Assembly (NCBI GenBank): GCA_016649715.1
Contig: JAENXC010000025.1
Coordinates: 1-40,353, forward strand
Reading direction: 5' to 3'
Origin: Flavobacteriaceae bacterium
GTDB lineage: Bacteria > Bacteroidota > Bacteroidia > Flavobacteriales > Flavobacteriaceae
DNA length: 40,353 nucleotides
Shown: positions 22,965 through 34,700 of the stretch, in pieces
How the letters are laid out: every line of letters begins with the position of its first letter
Position numbering within the stretch: the first letter of the stretch is position 1
Program-made: the position numbers and the translations under genes
The notes under the pieces: generated by a model
Told to the model about the DNA's origin: nothing
The model's database searches: none
Seen by the model: only the letters and a program-made list of their open reading frames with translations

Positions 22965-23037
22965 GCGGGAGTAGCTCAGTTGGTAGAGCGTCAGCCTTCC
23001 AAGCTGAATGTCGCCGGTTCGAACCCGGTCTCCCGCT
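22965..23037 (+). tRNA. tRNA-Gly (TCC anticodon)
   Basis: 73 nt. Acceptor GCGGGAG pairs with CTCCCGC; anticodon loop CTTCCAA between TCAGC and GCTGA; T-arm CCGGTTCGAACCCGG. The anticodon TCC reads GGA/GGG glycine codons. Confidence 0.95.
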
Positions 23038-23120
23038 CTAATAAAAGTTAAAGGTTAAAAGTTAATAGTTATTATAGGTATAACCAGAAACTTGAAACAT
23101 TGAACCTGAAACCCATTAAC

Positions 23121-23192
<72 letters not shown>

Positions 23193-23245
23193 CAAATTTG
23201 AATACAAGTAACACTAATATATAACTAAGTTTAAATTAATACAAA

Positions 23246-24433
23246 ATGGCAAAAGAAACATTCGATCGGTCAAAACCACACTTAAATGTTGGTACAATTG
23301 GACACGTAGATCACGGTAAAACAACGTTAACCGCAGCTATCACCAAAGTAATGGCTGATGCGGGTTATTCGGAAGCCAGATCATTCGACCAAATTGATAA
23401 CGCTCCAGAGGAGAAAGAAAGAGGTATAACTATTAACTCTTCACACGTAGAGTACCAAACAGCTAACCGTCACTACGCACACGTTGACTGTCCTGGTCAC
23501 GCGGATTACGTAAAGAACATGGTTACTGGTGCTGCCCAAATGGACGGTGCCATCCTTGTTGTTGCTGCTACAGACGGACCGATGCCACAAACACGTGAGC
23601 ACATCCTTCTTGGACGCCAGGTAGGTATTCCACGTATGGTTGTATTCATGAACAAAGTGGATATGGTTGATGATGATGAATTACTTGAATTGGTTGAAAT
23701 GGAGATCCGTGATCTTCTTAACTTTTACGAGTATGATGGTGATAACGGACCTGTAATTGCCGGTTCTGCACTTGGCGCACTTAACGGTGAGCAAAAATGG
23801 GTTGACACTGTTCTTCAATTAATGGAGGCTGTTGATACTTGGATCGAATTGCCAGTGCGTGACATTGATAAGCCTTTCCTAATGCCTATTGAAGACGTAT
23901 TTTCTATTACCGGTCGTGGTACTGTTGCAACAGGACGTATTGAAACAGGTGTAGCTAACACAGGTGATGTTGTAGACATCATCGGTATGGGTGCTGAAAA
24001 ATTAACTTCTACCGTTACTGGAGTAGAGATGTTCCGTAAAATTCTTGATAGAGGTGAAGCGGGTGATAACGTTGGTATCCTTTTAAGAGGTATTGAAAAG
24101 AACGATATCCGTCGTGGTATGGTTATCTGTAAAAAAGGTTCTGTAACACCACACGCTAAATTCAAAGCTGAGGTTTATATCCTTAAAAAAGAAGAAGGTG
24201 GACGTCACACTCCATTCCACAACAACTACCGTCCACAGTTTTACGTTCGTACAACTGACGTAACTGGAACAATTATGCTTCCCGATGGTGTTGAAATGGT
24301 TATGCCTGGTGATAACTTGACGATTCATGTTGAATTGCTTCAAGCAATTGCAATGAACGTAGGTCTTCGTTTCGCTATCCGCGAAGGTGGACGTACCGTA
24401 GGTGCAGGTCAGGTAACTGAAATTTTAGATTAA
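23246..24433 (+). CDS. tuf: Elongation factor Tu
   Basis: 395 residues, nearly the canonical length. Residues 1-200 form the G domain with GHVDHGKTT (P-loop, about 18-26), the switch region [26 protein letters not shown] and NKVDMVDD. Domains II and III follow ([14 protein letters not shown], then [34 protein letters not shown]). It delivers aminoacyl-tRNA to the ribosomal A site with GTP hydrolysis. Codon use is visibly biased towards preferred codons, as expected for one of the most abundant proteins. It follows the tRNA cluster and precedes tRNA-Trp and secE; no fusA is adjacent in this window. Confidence 0.98.
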   Translation: MAKETFDRSKPHLNVGTIGHVDHGKTTLTAAITKVMADAGYSEARSFDQIDNAPEEKERGITINSSHVEYQTANRHYAHVDCPGHADYVKNMVTGAAQMDGAILVVAATDGPMPQTREHILLGRQVGIPRMVVFMNKVDMVDDDELLELVEMEIRDLLNFYEYDGDNGPVIAGSALGALNGEQKWVDTVLQLMEAVDTWIELPVRDIDKPFLMPIEDVFSITGRGTVATGRIETGVANTGDVVDIIGMGAEKLTSTVTGVEMFRKILDRGEAGDNVGILLRGIEKNDIRRGMVICKKGSVTPHAKFKAEVYILKKEEGGRHTPFHNNYRPQFYVRTTDVTGTIMLPDGVEMVMPGDNLTIHVELLQAIAMNVGLRFAIREGGRTVGAGQVTEILD

Positions 24434-24456
24434 TTATCATATAATAAAAAGTTCTG

Positions 24457-24484
24457 GGTGTCCCGAATTTACCTCGGGATACCT
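24457..24484 (+). terminator. Hairpin after tuf, member of a loop-sharing hairpin family
   Basis: GGTGTCCCGA (24457-24466), loop 'attta' plus 'cc', TCGGGATACC (24475-24484), followed by 'ttggctttt'. The inner part 'cccgaatttacctcggg' closely resembles the inner part of the rplL-rpoB hairpin at 27741-27780. It probably reduces read-through from tuf into tRNA-Trp and secE. Confidence 0.55.
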
Positions 24485-24527
24485 TGGCTTTTATAGCGGG
24501 TTTAACCAATCTGTTGATTTTTAAACT

Positions 24528-24543
24528 TGCCTGCCGGCAGGCA
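24528..24543. repeat. Perfect 16-bp GC-rich palindrome
   Basis: TGCCTGCCGGCAGGCA is its own reverse complement. It sits between tuf and tRNA-Trp and resembles the repeat at 7960-7980. Such 'cctgccggcagg' palindromes behave as small dispersed elements. Confidence 0.7.
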
Positions 24544-24586
24544 GGTCTGAATAATAATTCAGAATTGTGAATTCTGAATTTAATAA

Positions 24587-24659
24587 ACGGGTTTAGCTCA
24601 GTTGGTAGAGCACTGGTCTCCAAAACCAGGTGTCGTGAGTTCGAGTCTCCCAACCCGTG
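24587..24659 (+). tRNA. tRNA-Trp (CCA anticodon)
   Basis: 73 nt. Acceptor ACGGGTT pairs with AACCCGT; anticodon loop CTCCAAA between CTGGT and ACCAG; T-arm GAGTTCGAGTCTC. Discriminator G. Located between tuf and secE, a common arrangement in bacteria. Confidence 0.96.
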
Positions 24660-24684
24660 CTAAATTGAAATATTGAATTGCATT

Positions 24685-24747
24685 GAGGCGAGTCCCGAAG
24701 TTTCGGGATATCCTGAGCGAAGTGATAACGGAGTTGAAGGGAGCCTC
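24685..24747. repeat. Composite dispersed repeat between tRNA-Trp and secE
   Basis: Outer arms GAGGC (24685-24689) and GCCTC (24743-24747) enclose an inner hairpin TCCCGAA / TTCGGGA (24693-24699, 24702-24708) and a copy of the 'tatcctgagcgaag...gaaggga' repeat (24709-24742). The same phrase occurs at 22721-22743 and, inverted, at 18091-18112. Confidence 0.6.
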
Positions 24748-24785
24748 TCAATCCTTGATTGGAATAATTTTAATACGGTTACAAG

Positions 24786-24974
24786 ATGACAAACTATATT
24801 ACAGAATCATACAAAGAACTTAAAAACCACGTTACTTGGCCAACTTGGGCAGAAGCGCAGAAACTTACCGTTATTGTAGCAGTATTTTCAGTTGTGTTAG
24901 CTTTAGCAGTTTGGGGAATAGATACCGTATTTCACTGGTTAGTGGATCAATATTTCATCTGGATCAAGTCGTAA
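24786..24974 (+). CDS. secE: Preprotein translocase subunit SecE
   Basis: 62 residues, a minimal single-helix SecE. An amphipathic N-terminal segment (ITESYKELKNHVTWPTWAEAQ) precedes one transmembrane helix (about 28-52). The conserved WPTW motif and the position before nusG confirm the assignment. It stabilises SecY in the SecYEG channel. The stop is three bases before the nusG start, so the two are translationally linked. Confidence 0.95.
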   Translation: MTNYITESYKELKNHVTWPTWAEAQKLTVIVAVFSVVLALAVWGIDTVFHWLVDQYFIWIKS

Positions 24975-24977
24975 GAA

Positions 24978-25532
24978 ATGACCGAAACAACAAGTACAAA
25001 AAAGTGGTATGTAGTCCGTTCAGTAAGTGGACAGGAAAACAAGATCAAATCGTATATCGAAGGTGAGATAAAACGATTGAATCTTGAGGATTATATTGAA
25101 CAAGTGCTCGTACCCACTGAAAAAGTAATACAGATGCGCAACGGGAAAAAAGTGAACAAAGAACGTGTTTACTTCCCAGGTTACATAATGATACAGGCAA
25201 ATTTGGGTGGCGAAATTCCACACATCATAAAATCAATAAACGGGGTAATCGGTTTTTTAGGTGAAGTTAAAGGAGGAGACCCCGTGCCACTCAGACAATC
25301 TGAAGTAAACAGAATGTTAGGAAAGGTAGATGAGCTTTCAGTGAAAGACGATAATGTAAACATCCCTTTCATTACAGGCGAAACTGTAAAAGTAATAGAC
25401 GGACCGTTCAACGGATTTAACGGAACCGTAGAAAAAATAAATGAAGAAAAACGCAAGCTTGAAGTAATGGTGAAAATATTCGGAAGAAAAACACCATTGG
25501 AATTGAGCTATATGCAAGTTGAAAAAGTTTAA
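24978..25532 (+). CDS. nusG: Transcription termination/antitermination factor NusG
   Basis: 184 residues. The N-terminal NGN domain starts KKWYVVRSVSGQENKIKSYI and contains VYFPGYIMIQ. The C-terminal KOW domain has FITGETVKVIDGPFNGFNGTVEKI. NusG binds RNA polymerase and links it to Rho or the ribosome. The domain order and length are standard, with no extra insertion domain. It is followed 64 bases later by rplK. Confidence 0.96.
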   Translation: MTETTSTKKWYVVRSVSGQENKIKSYIEGEIKRLNLEDYIEQVLVPTEKVIQMRNGKKVNKERVYFPGYIMIQANLGGEIPHIIKSINGVIGFLGEVKGGDPVPLRQSEVNRMLGKVDELSVKDDNVNIPFITGETVKVIDGPFNGFNGTVEKINEEKRKLEVMVKIFGRKTPLELSYMQVEKV

Positions 25533-25596
25533 TTGTTACGCTTAATAGGTTTTTTCAGAGGCTTCCACTTTTGAGATACCGCATTAAAAATTAGAA

Positions 25597-26034
25597 ATGG
25601 CAAAAGAAATCAGTAAAGTAGTTAAGTTGCAAGTTCGCGGAGGTGCTGCTAACCCATCACCACCAGTTGGACCTGCTCTTGGTGCTGCCGGTGTTAACAT
25701 CATGGAGTTCTGTAAGCAATTCAATGCTAGAACCCAAGATAAGCAAGGAAAAGTATTGCCAGTAGCGATCACGGTTTATAAAGACAAATCTTTCGATTTT
25801 GTTATCAAAACCCCACCCGCTGCAGTGCAAATACTTGAAGCTGCTAAAGCAAAAAAAGGCTCCGGTGAACCACACGCAAAAAAAGTAGCCACAATCTCTT
25901 GGGACCAAGTTAAGGCAATCGCGGAAGATAAAATGCCCGATCTTAACGCATTTACCGTAGAGTCTGCTATGAAAATGGTAGCCGGTACTGCACGTTCTAT
26001 GGGAGTTAAAGTAAAAGGTGACGCACCTTTTTAA
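25597..26034 (+). CDS. rplK: Large ribosomal subunit protein uL11
   Basis: 145 residues. N-terminal domain with [20 protein letters not shown] and [10 protein letters not shown]-terminal rRNA-binding domain with [17 protein letters not shown] and [10 protein letters not shown]. It forms the GTPase-associated centre base with uL10 and 23S rRNA. First gene of the rplKAJL cluster. Confidence 0.97.
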   Translation: MAKEISKVVKLQVRGGAANPSPPVGPALGAAGVNIMEFCKQFNARTQDKQGKVLPVAITVYKDKSFDFVIKTPPAAVQILEAAKAKKGSGEPHAKKVATISWDQVKAIAEDKMPDLNAFTVESAMKMVAGTARSMGVKVKGDAPF

Positions 26035-26055
26035 TCTGAAAAAAGAATCTAGAAA

Positions 26056-26751
26056 ATGGCACGATTAACTAAAAAGCAAAAGGAAGCTAAACTAAAGGTA
26101 GAGGATAGAACCTATACCGTAGCGGAAGCTTCTGCTTTAATAAAAGAAATCACCAGCGTAAAGTTTGATGCTTCTGTAGACATCGCGGTACGCCTTAACG
26201 TGGATCCACGTAAAGCGAACCAAATGGTTAGAGGCGTTGTTACCCTTCCTCACGGAACGGGTAAGGACGTAAAAGTATTGGCATTGGTAACTCCAGATAA
26301 GGAAGCCGAAGCCAAGGAAGCAGGAGCAGACTACGTAGGTCTTGATGAGTACCTCGACAAAATTAAAGGAGGATGGACAGATGTTGACGTAATTGTGACT
26401 ATGCCAAGCGTAATGGGTAAATTGGGTCCTTTAGGACGTATTTTAGGGCCTCGTGGCCTTATGCCAAACCCAAAAACAGGTACAGTAACAATGGACGTTG
26501 CTAAAGCAGTTTCTGATGTAAAAGCTGGTAAAATTGACTTTAAAGTTGATAAAACTGGTATCGTACACGCAGCAATCGGGAAAGCGTCATTTGATGCCGA
26601 AAAAATTGCAGGAAACGCAAGAGAAATATTAACAACCCTCGTTAAACTTAAGCCACAAGCGGCAAAAGGTGTTTACATAAAAAGTATATTTATGTCCAGC
26701 ACCATGAGCCCAGGAGTGCAAGTTGACACAAAAAGGTTTACTGAGCAGTAA
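26056..26751 (+). CDS. rplA: Large ribosomal subunit protein uL1
   Basis: 231 residues with typical uL1 stretches: [53 protein letters not shown], and [19 protein letters not shown] at the end. It forms the L1 stalk that contacts E-site tRNA and in many bacteria represses its own operon by binding the mRNA; no L1 site was identified here. It is 21 bases after rplK and 12 bases before rplJ. Confidence 0.97.
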   Translation: MARLTKKQKEAKLKVEDRTYTVAEASALIKEITSVKFDASVDIAVRLNVDPRKANQMVRGVVTLPHGTGKDVKVLALVTPDKEAEAKEAGADYVGLDEYLDKIKGGWTDVDVIVTMPSVMGKLGPLGRILGPRGLMPNPKTGTVTMDVAKAVSDVKAGKIDFKVDKTGIVHAAIGKASFDAEKIAGNAREILTTLVKLKPQAAKGVYIKSIFMSSTMSPGVQVDTKRFTEQ

Positions 26752-26763
26752 AAACTGGAAATT

Positions 26764-27285
26764 ATGACAAGAGAAGAAAAATCACAAGTAATTGAAACGT
26801 TGACTGCGCAGTTGTCTGATAATGCTAATATCTATTTGGCAGACATTTCAGGCCTTGATGCTGGGAATACTACCAACCTTCGCCGCGCTTGTTTCAAAGC
26901 AGGTGTTCAGTTGGCAGTTGTTAAGAACACATTGCTCAAAAAAGCAATGGAGAGTTCAGATAAGGACTTTGGTGAATTAACGGGAATACTTAAAGGAAAC
27001 ACTTCCTTAATGTTCTCTGAAACAGGGAATGCACCTGCCAAAGTAATTAAGGAATTCAGAAGAAAATCTGATAAGCCTTTATTGAAAGGAGCTTTTATCC
27101 AAGAATCTATTTACGTAGGTGATGATCAATTGGATAACTTGGTTAACCTTAAATCTAAAGACGAACTTGTTGGAGAGATTATCGGGTTGTTACAATCGCC
27201 TGCTAAAAATGTTATTTCTGCTCTTAAGAGTGGTGGTAATACAATCGCAGGACTTGTTAAAACCTTATCCGAGAGAGAAGGATAA
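26764..27285 (+). CDS. rplJ: Large ribosomal subunit protein uL10
   Basis: 173 residues, starting MTREEKSQVIETLTAQLSD, with LRRACFKAGVQLAVVKNTLLKKAM and LKGNTSLMFSE. The C-terminal helix that carries bL12 dimers is present (VISALKSGGNTIAGLVKTL). It is the stalk base of the 50S subunit. The preceding gap of 12 bases is too short for a classical L10 leader, so any autoregulatory site must lie inside rplA. Confidence 0.96.
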   Translation: MTREEKSQVIETLTAQLSDNANIYLADISGLDAGNTTNLRRACFKAGVQLAVVKNTLLKKAMESSDKDFGELTGILKGNTSLMFSETGNAPAKVIKEFRRKSDKPLLKGAFIQESIYVGDDQLDNLVNLKSKDELVGEIIGLLQSPAKNVISALKSGGNTIAGLVKTLSEREG

Positions 27286-27342
27286 AATACATTTTGCACT
27301 AATTAATTTATATAAACACAATTATTTTTAAAAACGATAGAA

Positions 27343-27717
27343 ATGGCAGATTTGAAAGATTTCGCAGAAAAATTGGTTAACCTAACAGTAAAAGAAGTTA
27401 ATGAGTTAGCTACAATATTAAAAGACGAGTATGGCATTGAGCCTGCTGCTGCAGCTGTTGCTGTTGCCGCTGGTGGAGGTGCTGCTGTAGAAGCCGCTGA
27501 AGAGCAATCAGAATTCACTGTAATGTTGAAAGCTGCAGGCCCTTCTAAACTTGCAGTTGTAAAACTAGTTAAGGAATTAACTGGTGCTGGTCTTAAAGAA
27601 GCAAAAGAATTAGTTGACAACGCTCCTTCTCCAATAAAAGAAGGTGTGTCTAAAGATGAAGCTGAAGCTTTAAAAGCACAATTAGAAGAAGCTGGGGCTG
27701 AGGTTGAGCTTAAGTAA
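27343..27717 (+). CDS. rplL: Large ribosomal subunit protein bL12
   Basis: 124 residues. N-terminal dimerisation domain (1-35), Ala/Gly-rich hinge (about 38-55), and the C-terminal domain beginning [10 protein letters not shown], with [21 protein letters not shown], which binds translational GTPases. Length and composition are standard. A hairpin at 27741 separates it from rpoB. Confidence 0.97.
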   Translation: MADLKDFAEKLVNLTVKEVNELATILKDEYGIEPAAAAVAVAAGGGAAVEAAEEQSEFTVMLKAAGPSKLAVVKLVKELTGAGLKEAKELVDNAPSPIKEGVSKDEAEALKAQLEEAGAEVELK

Positions 27718-27740
27718 GCTCCTTACGTTCCAAACCCTAA

Positions 27741-27780
27741 GGTTTAGGTCTTCCGAATTTACTTCGGAAAGACCTAAACC
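27741..27780 (+). terminator. Hairpin between rplL and rpoB, probable attenuator
   Basis: Long imperfect stem: GGTTTAGGTCTTCCGAA (27741-27757) pairs with TTCGGAAAGACCTAAACC (27763-27780), with one bulged base. It is followed by only four T, so it is likely a partial terminator or processing site that sets the ratio between ribosomal proteins and RNA polymerase, as in other bacteria. The inner stem-loop matches that after tuf (24457-24484). Confidence 0.6.
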
Positions 27781-27854
27781 ATTTTGCGTATATAATGGTT
27801 AACACCTTTTTTATACGTTTCTCACTTTTATTTTAATTAAAATTCCGTCCATAG

Positions 27855-30800
27855 ATGTCAGCAACGCAAACTGAAAGATTGAATTTTTCCTCTGTAAAAA
27901 ATAAGCCGGAATATCCCGACTTTTTGGACATTCAGATTAAATCCTTTCAGGATTTTTTCCAGTTGGAAACCAAATCAGAAGAAAGAGGCCAAGAAGGATT
28001 GTACAAAACCTTTTTGGAAAATTTCCCAATCACCGATACCCGCAACCAATTTGTTTTAGAGTTTTTAGACTACTTCGTAGATCCACCAAGATATTCCATC
28101 CAGGAATGTATTGAGCGCGGTCTTACCTATAGCGTGCCTCTAAAAGCACGATTGAAACTGTACTGTACAGATGCCGAACACGAAGATTTTGAAACCATCG
28201 TGCAGGACGTTTACCTCGGTACAATCCCATACATGACCCCAAGCGGAACTTTCTGCATCAACGGGGCCGAACGTGTGGTTGTTTCGCAGCTTCACCGTTC
28301 GCCGGGTGTGTTCTTTGGCCAGTCGTTCCACGCAAATGGAACGAAACTTTACTCTGCCCGTGTAATTCCTTTCAAAGGTTCATGGATAGAATTCGCCACA
28401 GATATCAACAGCGTAATGTACGCCTACATTGACCGTAAGAAAAAATTACCAGTAACCACACTTTTCCGTGCCATTGGTTTTGAAAGGGATAAGGATATTC
28501 TTGAAATATTTGACCTTGCGGAAGAAGTGAAAGCTTCAAAAACTGGACTTAAAAAATACATCGGCCGTAAACTTGCCGCGCGTGTGCTGAAAACTTGGCA
28601 CGAGGATTTTGTGGATGAAGATACTGGCGAGGTGGTTTCCATAGAACGCAACGAAATTGTTTTGGACCGTGATACCGTTCTTGAAAAAGAACACATTGAT
28701 GAAATACTCGATTCCGGATCAAAAACAATCCTGTTGCACAAAGAGGATAACCAATTGGCAGATTACGCCATTATCCACAACACTTTGCAAAAAGATCCTA
28801 CCAACTCCGAAAAAGAAGCGGTAGAACATATATACAGACAATTGCGTAACGCCGAACCGCCCGATGAGGAAACAGCTCGTGGAATCATCCACAAACTTTT
28901 CTTCAGCGACCAGAGATACAATCTTGGCGAAGTGGGCCGTTACAGAATGAACAAAAAACTGGGCCTTGATATCCCAATGGACAAGCAAGTGCTTACCAAG
29001 GAAGATATCATTACCATAGTTAAATATTTGATCGAGCTTATCAACTCTAAAGCTGAGATTGATGATATTGACCACCTTAGCAACCGTCGTGTACGTACTG
29101 TAGGTGAACAATTGTCACAACAGTTTGGTGTTGGTCTTGCCCGTATGGCGCGTACCATCCGCGAGCGGATGAACGTTCGAGACAACGAGGTGTTTACACC
29201 TATTGATTTGATCAACGCGAAGACACTTTCTTCCGTTATCAACTCATTTTTTGGTACCAACCAGCTTTCGCAATTTATGGACCAGACAAACCCATTGGCA
29301 GAGATTACGCACAAGCGTCGTCTTTCCGCACTTGGGCCAGGAGGTCTATCCCGTGAAAGAGCAGGTTTCGAGGTTCGTGACGTTCACTACACACACTACG
29401 GACGTCTTTGCCCGATTGAAACTCCAGAAGGACCAAACATTGGTCTTATTTCTTCACTTGCGGTTTATGCGAAAGTGAACAATCTTGGTTTCATTGAAAC
29501 ACCGTACCGTAAAGTTACAGATGGTAAAATCGATTTGAAGCACGAACCGGTTTATCTTTCTGCTGAAGAAGAAGAGGAACAACACATCGCGCAAGCAAAC
29601 ATTCCATTGTCTGATAAAGGTGTAATTGAGGCAGACAAGGTTATTGCACGTATGGAAGGTGACTTCCCATTGGTTGATCCAACCATTTTAAATTACGCAG
29701 ACGTTGCGCCAAACCAGATTGCATCCATTTCTGCATCGTTGATTCCATTCTTGGAACACGATGATGCGAACCGTGCACTGATGGGCTCAAACATGATGCG
29801 CCAGGCGGTGCCATTGTTGATTGCAGATTCACCAATCGTGGGAACTGGTCTTGAAAGACAAGTTGCTTCCGATAGCCGTGTTTTGATAAATGCTGAAGGA
29901 GAAGGTGTGGTTGAATATGTTGATGCAAATGAAATTACTATTAAATATGACCGTACCGAAGCAGAGCGTATGGTTAGTTTTGATTCTGATGATAAAACGT
30001 ATCAACTGGTAAAATTCAGAAAGACAAACCAAAGTACTTCCATTAACTTGAAACCTATTGTTCGCAAAGGCGACAGAGTGAAAAAAGGACAGGTACTTTG
30101 TCAAGGGTACGCTACCGAAAAAGGAGAACTTGCGCTGGGACGAAACATGAAGGTTGCCTTCATGCCTTGGAAAGGTTACAACTTTGAAGATGCAATCGTT
30201 ATTTCTGAAAGAGTAGTTCGCGAAGATATTTTCACTTCCATTCACATTGACGAATATTCCTTGGAAGTTCGAGATACCAAATTGGGTAACGAAGAATTGA
30301 CCAACGATATTCCAAACGTTTCGGAAGAAGCTACCAAAGATTTGGATGAATTCGGTATGATCCGGATTGGAGCCGAGGTAAAACCAGGCGACATCCTTAT
30401 CGGAAAAATCACTCCAAAAGGAGAAAGCGATCCAACCCCAGAAGAAAAACTGCTTCGCGCCATTTTTGGTGACAAAGCAGGTGATGTGAAGGATGCTTCT
30501 CTTAAAGCTTCGCCATCTTTGAACGGTGTGGTAATAGAGAAAAAATTGTTTGCCCGCGCTGTAAAAGACAAACGCAAGCGTGCGAAAGACAAAGAAGACA
30601 TCGCAGAACTTGAAGCAAAATACGAAGCAAAATTCGTCGCCCTTCAAGATGTGTTGGTTGAAAAACTTTTCACCATTGTAGGTGGAAAAACTGCCCAAGG
30701 TATAAACAATGACCTTGGTGAAATAGTATTCCCAAAAGGTAAAAAGTTCACATTAAAAATGCTTCACGCCGTTGATGATTACACCCACTTAATAGGAGGT

Positions 30801-31667
30801 GTTTGGTCAACTGATGACGAAACCAACGTGTTGGTAGCAGATTTGATGCACAACTATAAAATTAAGGAAAACGACCTTCAAGGTAACTTGCGTCGTGAGA
30901 AGTTTACCATCTCTGTTGGAGATGAGCTTCCATCCGGAATTTTGAAACTTGCCAAAGTTTACATCGCTAAAAAGCGTAAACTGAAAGTAGGGGATAAGAT
31001 GGCGGGACGTCACGGAAACAAAGGTATTGTTGCGCGTATTGTACGTGAGGAAGATATGCCTTTCCTTGAAGACGGAACTCCTGTAGATATCGTGTTGAAC
31101 CCACTTGGGGTTCCATCGCGTATGAACATTGGGCAGATTTATGAAACGGTTCTTGGGTGGGCTGGACAGAAACTGGGTCGCAAATATGCAACTCCAATTT
31201 TTGACGGTGCAACTATAGACCAAATTAATGAATTGACTGATGAAGCTGGAATTCCGAGATTTGGACATACCTATTTATATGATGGTGGAACCGGGAAGCG
31301 TTTTGATCAACCTGCAACTGTAGGTATAATCTATATGCTGAAACTGGGCCACATGGTAGATGACAAGATGCACGCACGTTCCATAGGACCATACTCGCTT
31401 ATTACGCAACAACCTCTTGGTGGTAAAGCACAATTTGGTGGTCAGCGTTTTGGAGAGATGGAAGTTTGGGCCTTGGAAGCATACGGTGCATCCAGCACAC
31501 TTAGGGAAATATTGACTGTTAAATCTGATGATGTTATTGGAAGGGCAAAAACCTACGAAGCAATCGTAAAAGGGGAAACCATGCCAGAACCAGGATTACC
31601 GGAATCTTTCAACGTACTTATGCACGAACTGAAAGGATTGGGTCTTGACATTAGATTAGAGGAATAA
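27855..31667 (+). CDS. rpoB: DNA-directed RNA polymerase subunit beta
   Basis: 1270 residues. The rifampicin region reads [20 protein letters not shown] and continues SALGPGG. Gln473, Asp476, His486 and Ser491 correspond to E. coli Gln513, Asp516, His526 and Ser531, so the protein has the wild-type, rifampicin-sensitive residues there. Other family blocks include [44 protein letters not shown] and the C-terminal [23 protein letters not shown]. The length is shorter than E. coli (1342) mainly in lineage-specific insertions. It is the catalytic subunit with beta'; rpoC follows 87 bases later. Confidence 0.98.
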   Translation: MSATQTERLNFSSVKNKPEYPDFLDIQIKSFQDFFQLETKSEERGQEGLYKTFLENFPITDTRNQFVLEFLDYFVDPPRYSIQECIERGLTYSVPLKARLKLYCTDAEHEDFETIVQDVYLGTIPYMTPSGTFCINGAERVVVSQLHRSPGVFFGQSFHANGTKLYSARVIPFKGSWIEFATDINSVMYAYIDRKKKLPVTTLFRAIGFERDKDILEIFDLAEEVKASKTGLKKYIGRKLAARVLKTWHEDFVDEDTGEVVSIERNEIVLDRDTVLEKEHIDEILDSGSKTILLHKEDNQLADYAIIHNTLQKDPTNSEKEAVEHIYRQLRNAEPPDEETARGIIHKLFFSDQRYNLGEVGRYRMNKKLGLDIPMDKQVLTKEDIITIVKYLIELINSKAEIDDIDHLSNRRVRTVGEQLSQQFGVGLARMARTIRERMNVRDNEVFTPIDLINAKTLSSVINSFFGTNQLSQFMDQTNPLAEITHKRRLSALGPGGLSRERAGFEVRDVHYTHYGRLCPIETPEGPNIGLISSLAVYAKVNNLGFIETPYRKVTDGKIDLKHEPVYLSAEEEEEQHIAQANIPLSDKGVIEADKVIARMEGDFPLVDPTILNYADVAPNQIASISASLIPFLEHDDANRALMGSNMMRQAVPLLIADSPIVGTGLERQVASDSRVLINAEGEGVVEYVDANEITIKYDRTEAERMVSFDSDDKTYQLVKFRKTNQSTSINLKPIVRKGDRVKKGQVLCQGYATEKGELALGRNMKVAFMPWKGYNFEDAIVISERVVREDIFTSIHIDEYSLEVRDTKLGNEELTNDIPNVSEEATKDLDEFGMIRIGAEVKPGDILIGKITPKGESDPTPEEKLLRAIFGDKAGDVKDASLKASPSLNGVVIEKKLFARAVKDKRKRAKDKEDIAELEAKYEAKFVALQDVLVEKLFTIVGGKTAQGINNDLGEIVFPKGKKFTLKMLHAVDDYTHLIGGVWSTDDETNVLVADLMHNYKIKENDLQGNLRREKFTISVGDELPSGILKLAKVYIAKKRKLKVGDKMAGRHGNKGIVARIVREEDMPFLEDGTPVDIVLNPLGVPSRMNIGQIYETVLGWAGQKLGRKYATPIFDGATIDQINELTDEAGIPRFGHTYLYDGGTGKRFDQPATVGIIYMLKLGHMVDDKMHARSIGPYSLITQQPLGGKAQFGGQRFGEMEVWALEAYGASSTLREILTVKSDDVIGRAKTYEAIVKGETMPEPGLPESFNVLMHELKGLGLDIRLEE

Positions 31668-31673
31668 TGATAA

Positions 31674-31695
31674 TCCCTCCGCTACGGCGGAGGGA
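31674..31695 (+). other. Hairpin with UNCG-type tetraloop between rpoB and rpoC
   Basis: TCCCTCCGC (31674-31682), loop TACG, GCGGAGGGA (31687-31695): a 9-bp perfect stem closed as C(UACG)G, a UNCG-class tetraloop that is exceptionally stable. No T run follows, so it is not an intrinsic terminator; it may be an RNA processing or stability element. Confidence 0.65.
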
Positions 31696-31754
31696 ATCAT
31701 AAATTTCTTCCGAGGAATGAAAACCTCATTTAACAACAAAGTTTATTTTAAATC

Positions 31755-34700
31755 ATGATGAACAGAAATAAAGAAAACACAGTACAGAAATTCGATAAAA
31801 TTTCTATTGGTTTGGCTTCCCCTGAGTCCATTTTGGCGGAATCACGTGGCGAAGTTCTAAAACCCGAAACAATAAACTACCGTACGCACAAACCAGAGCG
31901 CGACGGTCTTTTCTGTGAGCGCATTTTCGGTCCGGTAAAGGATTATGAGTGTGCCTGTGGTAAATATAAAAGAATCCGCTACAAAGGTATTGTTTGCGAC
32001 CGTTGTGGTGTGGAAGTAACAGAGAAGAAAGTACGTCGCGACCGTGTGGGGCATATCAATTTGGTAGTTCCCGTGGCGCACATTTGGTACTTCCGTAGCC
32101 TTCCGAACAAAATTGGTTACCTTCTTGGATTGCCTTCCAAGAAATTGGATATGATTATTTACTACGAACGTTATGTAGTAATCCAGCCAGGTATTGCAAA
32201 ATACGAAGGAGGTGAAAATGTGAAGAGATTGGACTTCCTTACCGAAGAAGAATATCTTGCAGTTTTGGATTCAATTCCTCAGGAAAACCAATATTTGGAA
32301 GAAACTGATCCAAACAAATTTATCGCGAAAATGGGAGCAGAGTGCTTGATCGATCTTTTACAGAGAATCGATTTGAACACTTTGTCATACAACCTTCGCC
32401 ATAAAGCAAACAACGAAACTTCAAAGCAACGTAAAACCGAAGCGTTAAAGCGACTTCAAGTTGTAGAAGCACTTCGTGATGCAAACAAAAACCGCGAGAA
32501 CAAAGCCGAATGGATGATTATGAAAGTAATCCCGGTAATTCCACCAGAATTACGTCCGTTGGTGCCGCTTGATGGGGGTCGTTTCGCAACTTCAGATTTG
32601 AACGATTTATACCGAAGAGTAATTATACGCAACAACCGTTTGAAGCGATTGATGGAGATTAAAGCTCCAGAAGTAATCCTTCGTAACGAAAAACGTATGC
32701 TTCAGGAATCTGTAGATTCATTGTTTGACAACACCCGTAAGTCTTCTGCAGTAAAAACAGACAGCAACCGTCCGTTGAAATCCCTTTCCGATTCCTTGAA
32801 AGGAAAACAAGGTCGTTTCCGTCAAAACTTGCTTGGTAAGCGTGTTGATTATTCGGCACGTTCGGTAATCGTCGTTGGCCCGGAATTGAAATTGTTCGAA
32901 TGCGGTATTCCAAAAGATATGGCAGCCGAACTTTACAAACCTTTCGTAATCCGTAAATTGATTGAAAGAGGTATTGTAAAAACCGTAAAATCTGCAAAGA
33001 AAATTATAGATAAAAAAGAGCCTGTAGTTTGGGATATTCTTGAAAATGTATTGAAAGGTCACCCAGTTATGCTTAACCGGGCCCCAACTTTGCACAGACT
33101 TGGTATTCAAGCTTTCCAGCCTAAATTGATTGAAGGAAAAGCGATCCAGCTACACCCATTGGTATGTACCGCCTTCAACGCGGATTTCGATGGTGACCAG
33201 ATGGCGGTTCACCTTCCACTTGGGCCAGAGGCTATTTTGGAATGTCAGCTTTTGATGCTTGCTTCACATAACATTTTGAACCCAGCAAACGGTTCACCAG
33301 TGGCGGTTCCTTCACAGGATATGGTTTTGGGTCTGTACTATATGACCAAACTTAGAAAAACCATGGGTGATGTTGTTGTGAAGGGTGAAGGCCTTACTTT
33401 TTATTCAGCAGAAGAAGCTATCATTGCCTACAATGAAGGCATGGTAGATTTGAACGCCGAAATTAGAATCCGTACCAAAGATTTCAACGATAAAGGGGAA
33501 TTGGTATTGCAAATTATCACTACCACTTTAGGAAGAGTAATCTTTAACGAGAAAGTTCCTGTAGAGGCTGGTTTCATAAATGAAGTATTGACCAAAAAAT
33601 CACTTCGTGATATTATTGGTAAAATTTTGAAAGTAACTTCAGTTCCTGTTACTGCAGCCTTCCTTGATGAAATTAAAACACTTGGATATAAATACTCCTT
33701 TGAAGGTGGATTGTCATTTAGCCTTGGAGATATTATTATCCCTGCTGAAAAGCAATCTATGATTGATAGTGCCAACACACAAGTGGATGGTATTATCAAC
33801 AGCTACAACATGGGGCTTATTACCAACAACGAACGTTACAACCAAGTAATTGATATTTGGACCGCGACCAACGCAGAACTTACCGAGCTTTCTATGAAGC
33901 GTATTCGCGAAGATCAGCAAGGTTTCAACTCTGTGTATATGATGCTTGATTCTGGTGCGAGGGGTTCTAAGGAGCAAATCCGTCAGCTTACAGGTATGCG
34001 TGGATTGATGGCGAAACCAAAAAAATCAAACTCTGGTGGCGGCGAAATTATTGAGAACCCAATTCTTTCCAACTTTAAGGAAGGGCTTTCCATTCTTGAA
34101 TACTTTATCTCTACCCACGGTGCGCGTAAAGGTCTTGCCGATACCGCCCTTAAAACGGCAGATGCTGGATACCTAACACGTCGTTTGGTGGATGTTTCAC
34201 AAGACGTTATCATCAATATTGAAGATTGCGGCACCCTTCGCGGAATAGAGGTTTCGGCCTTGAAAAAGAACGAAGAAGTTGTGGAAACATTGGGAGCAAG
34301 AATTGTTGGGCGTACCGCGCTTAACGATATCGTGAACCCTTTGACCAAAGAATTGTTGGTTGCCTCAGGCGATCATATTACTGAGGAGGTAGCAGATGAA
34401 ATTGAAAAATCTCCTATAGAAAGAGTAGAAGTTCGTTCCGCTCTTTCCTGCGAGGCTAAACAAGGAATCTGTTCGCAGTGCTACGGCCGTAACCTTGCAA
34501 CCAATAAAATGGTGCAACGTGGGGAAGCAGTTGGTGTTGTTGCAGCGCAGTCCATTGGTGAGCCAGGAACCCAGCTTACACTTCGTACCTTCCACGTGGG
34601 AGGTATTGCGGGTAACATTTCCGAAGAAAATAAATTGTCTGTTAAGTTTGACGGAAAGGCCGAAATTGAAGACCTTAAAATCGTTAAAGGCGAAGACAAC

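Noticed and set aside
29829-30698. 289-residue antisense open frame inside rpoB
   Set aside because: It is a shadow of codon bias in rpoB; its translation is Phe/Asn-rich without domain-like pattern or start context.
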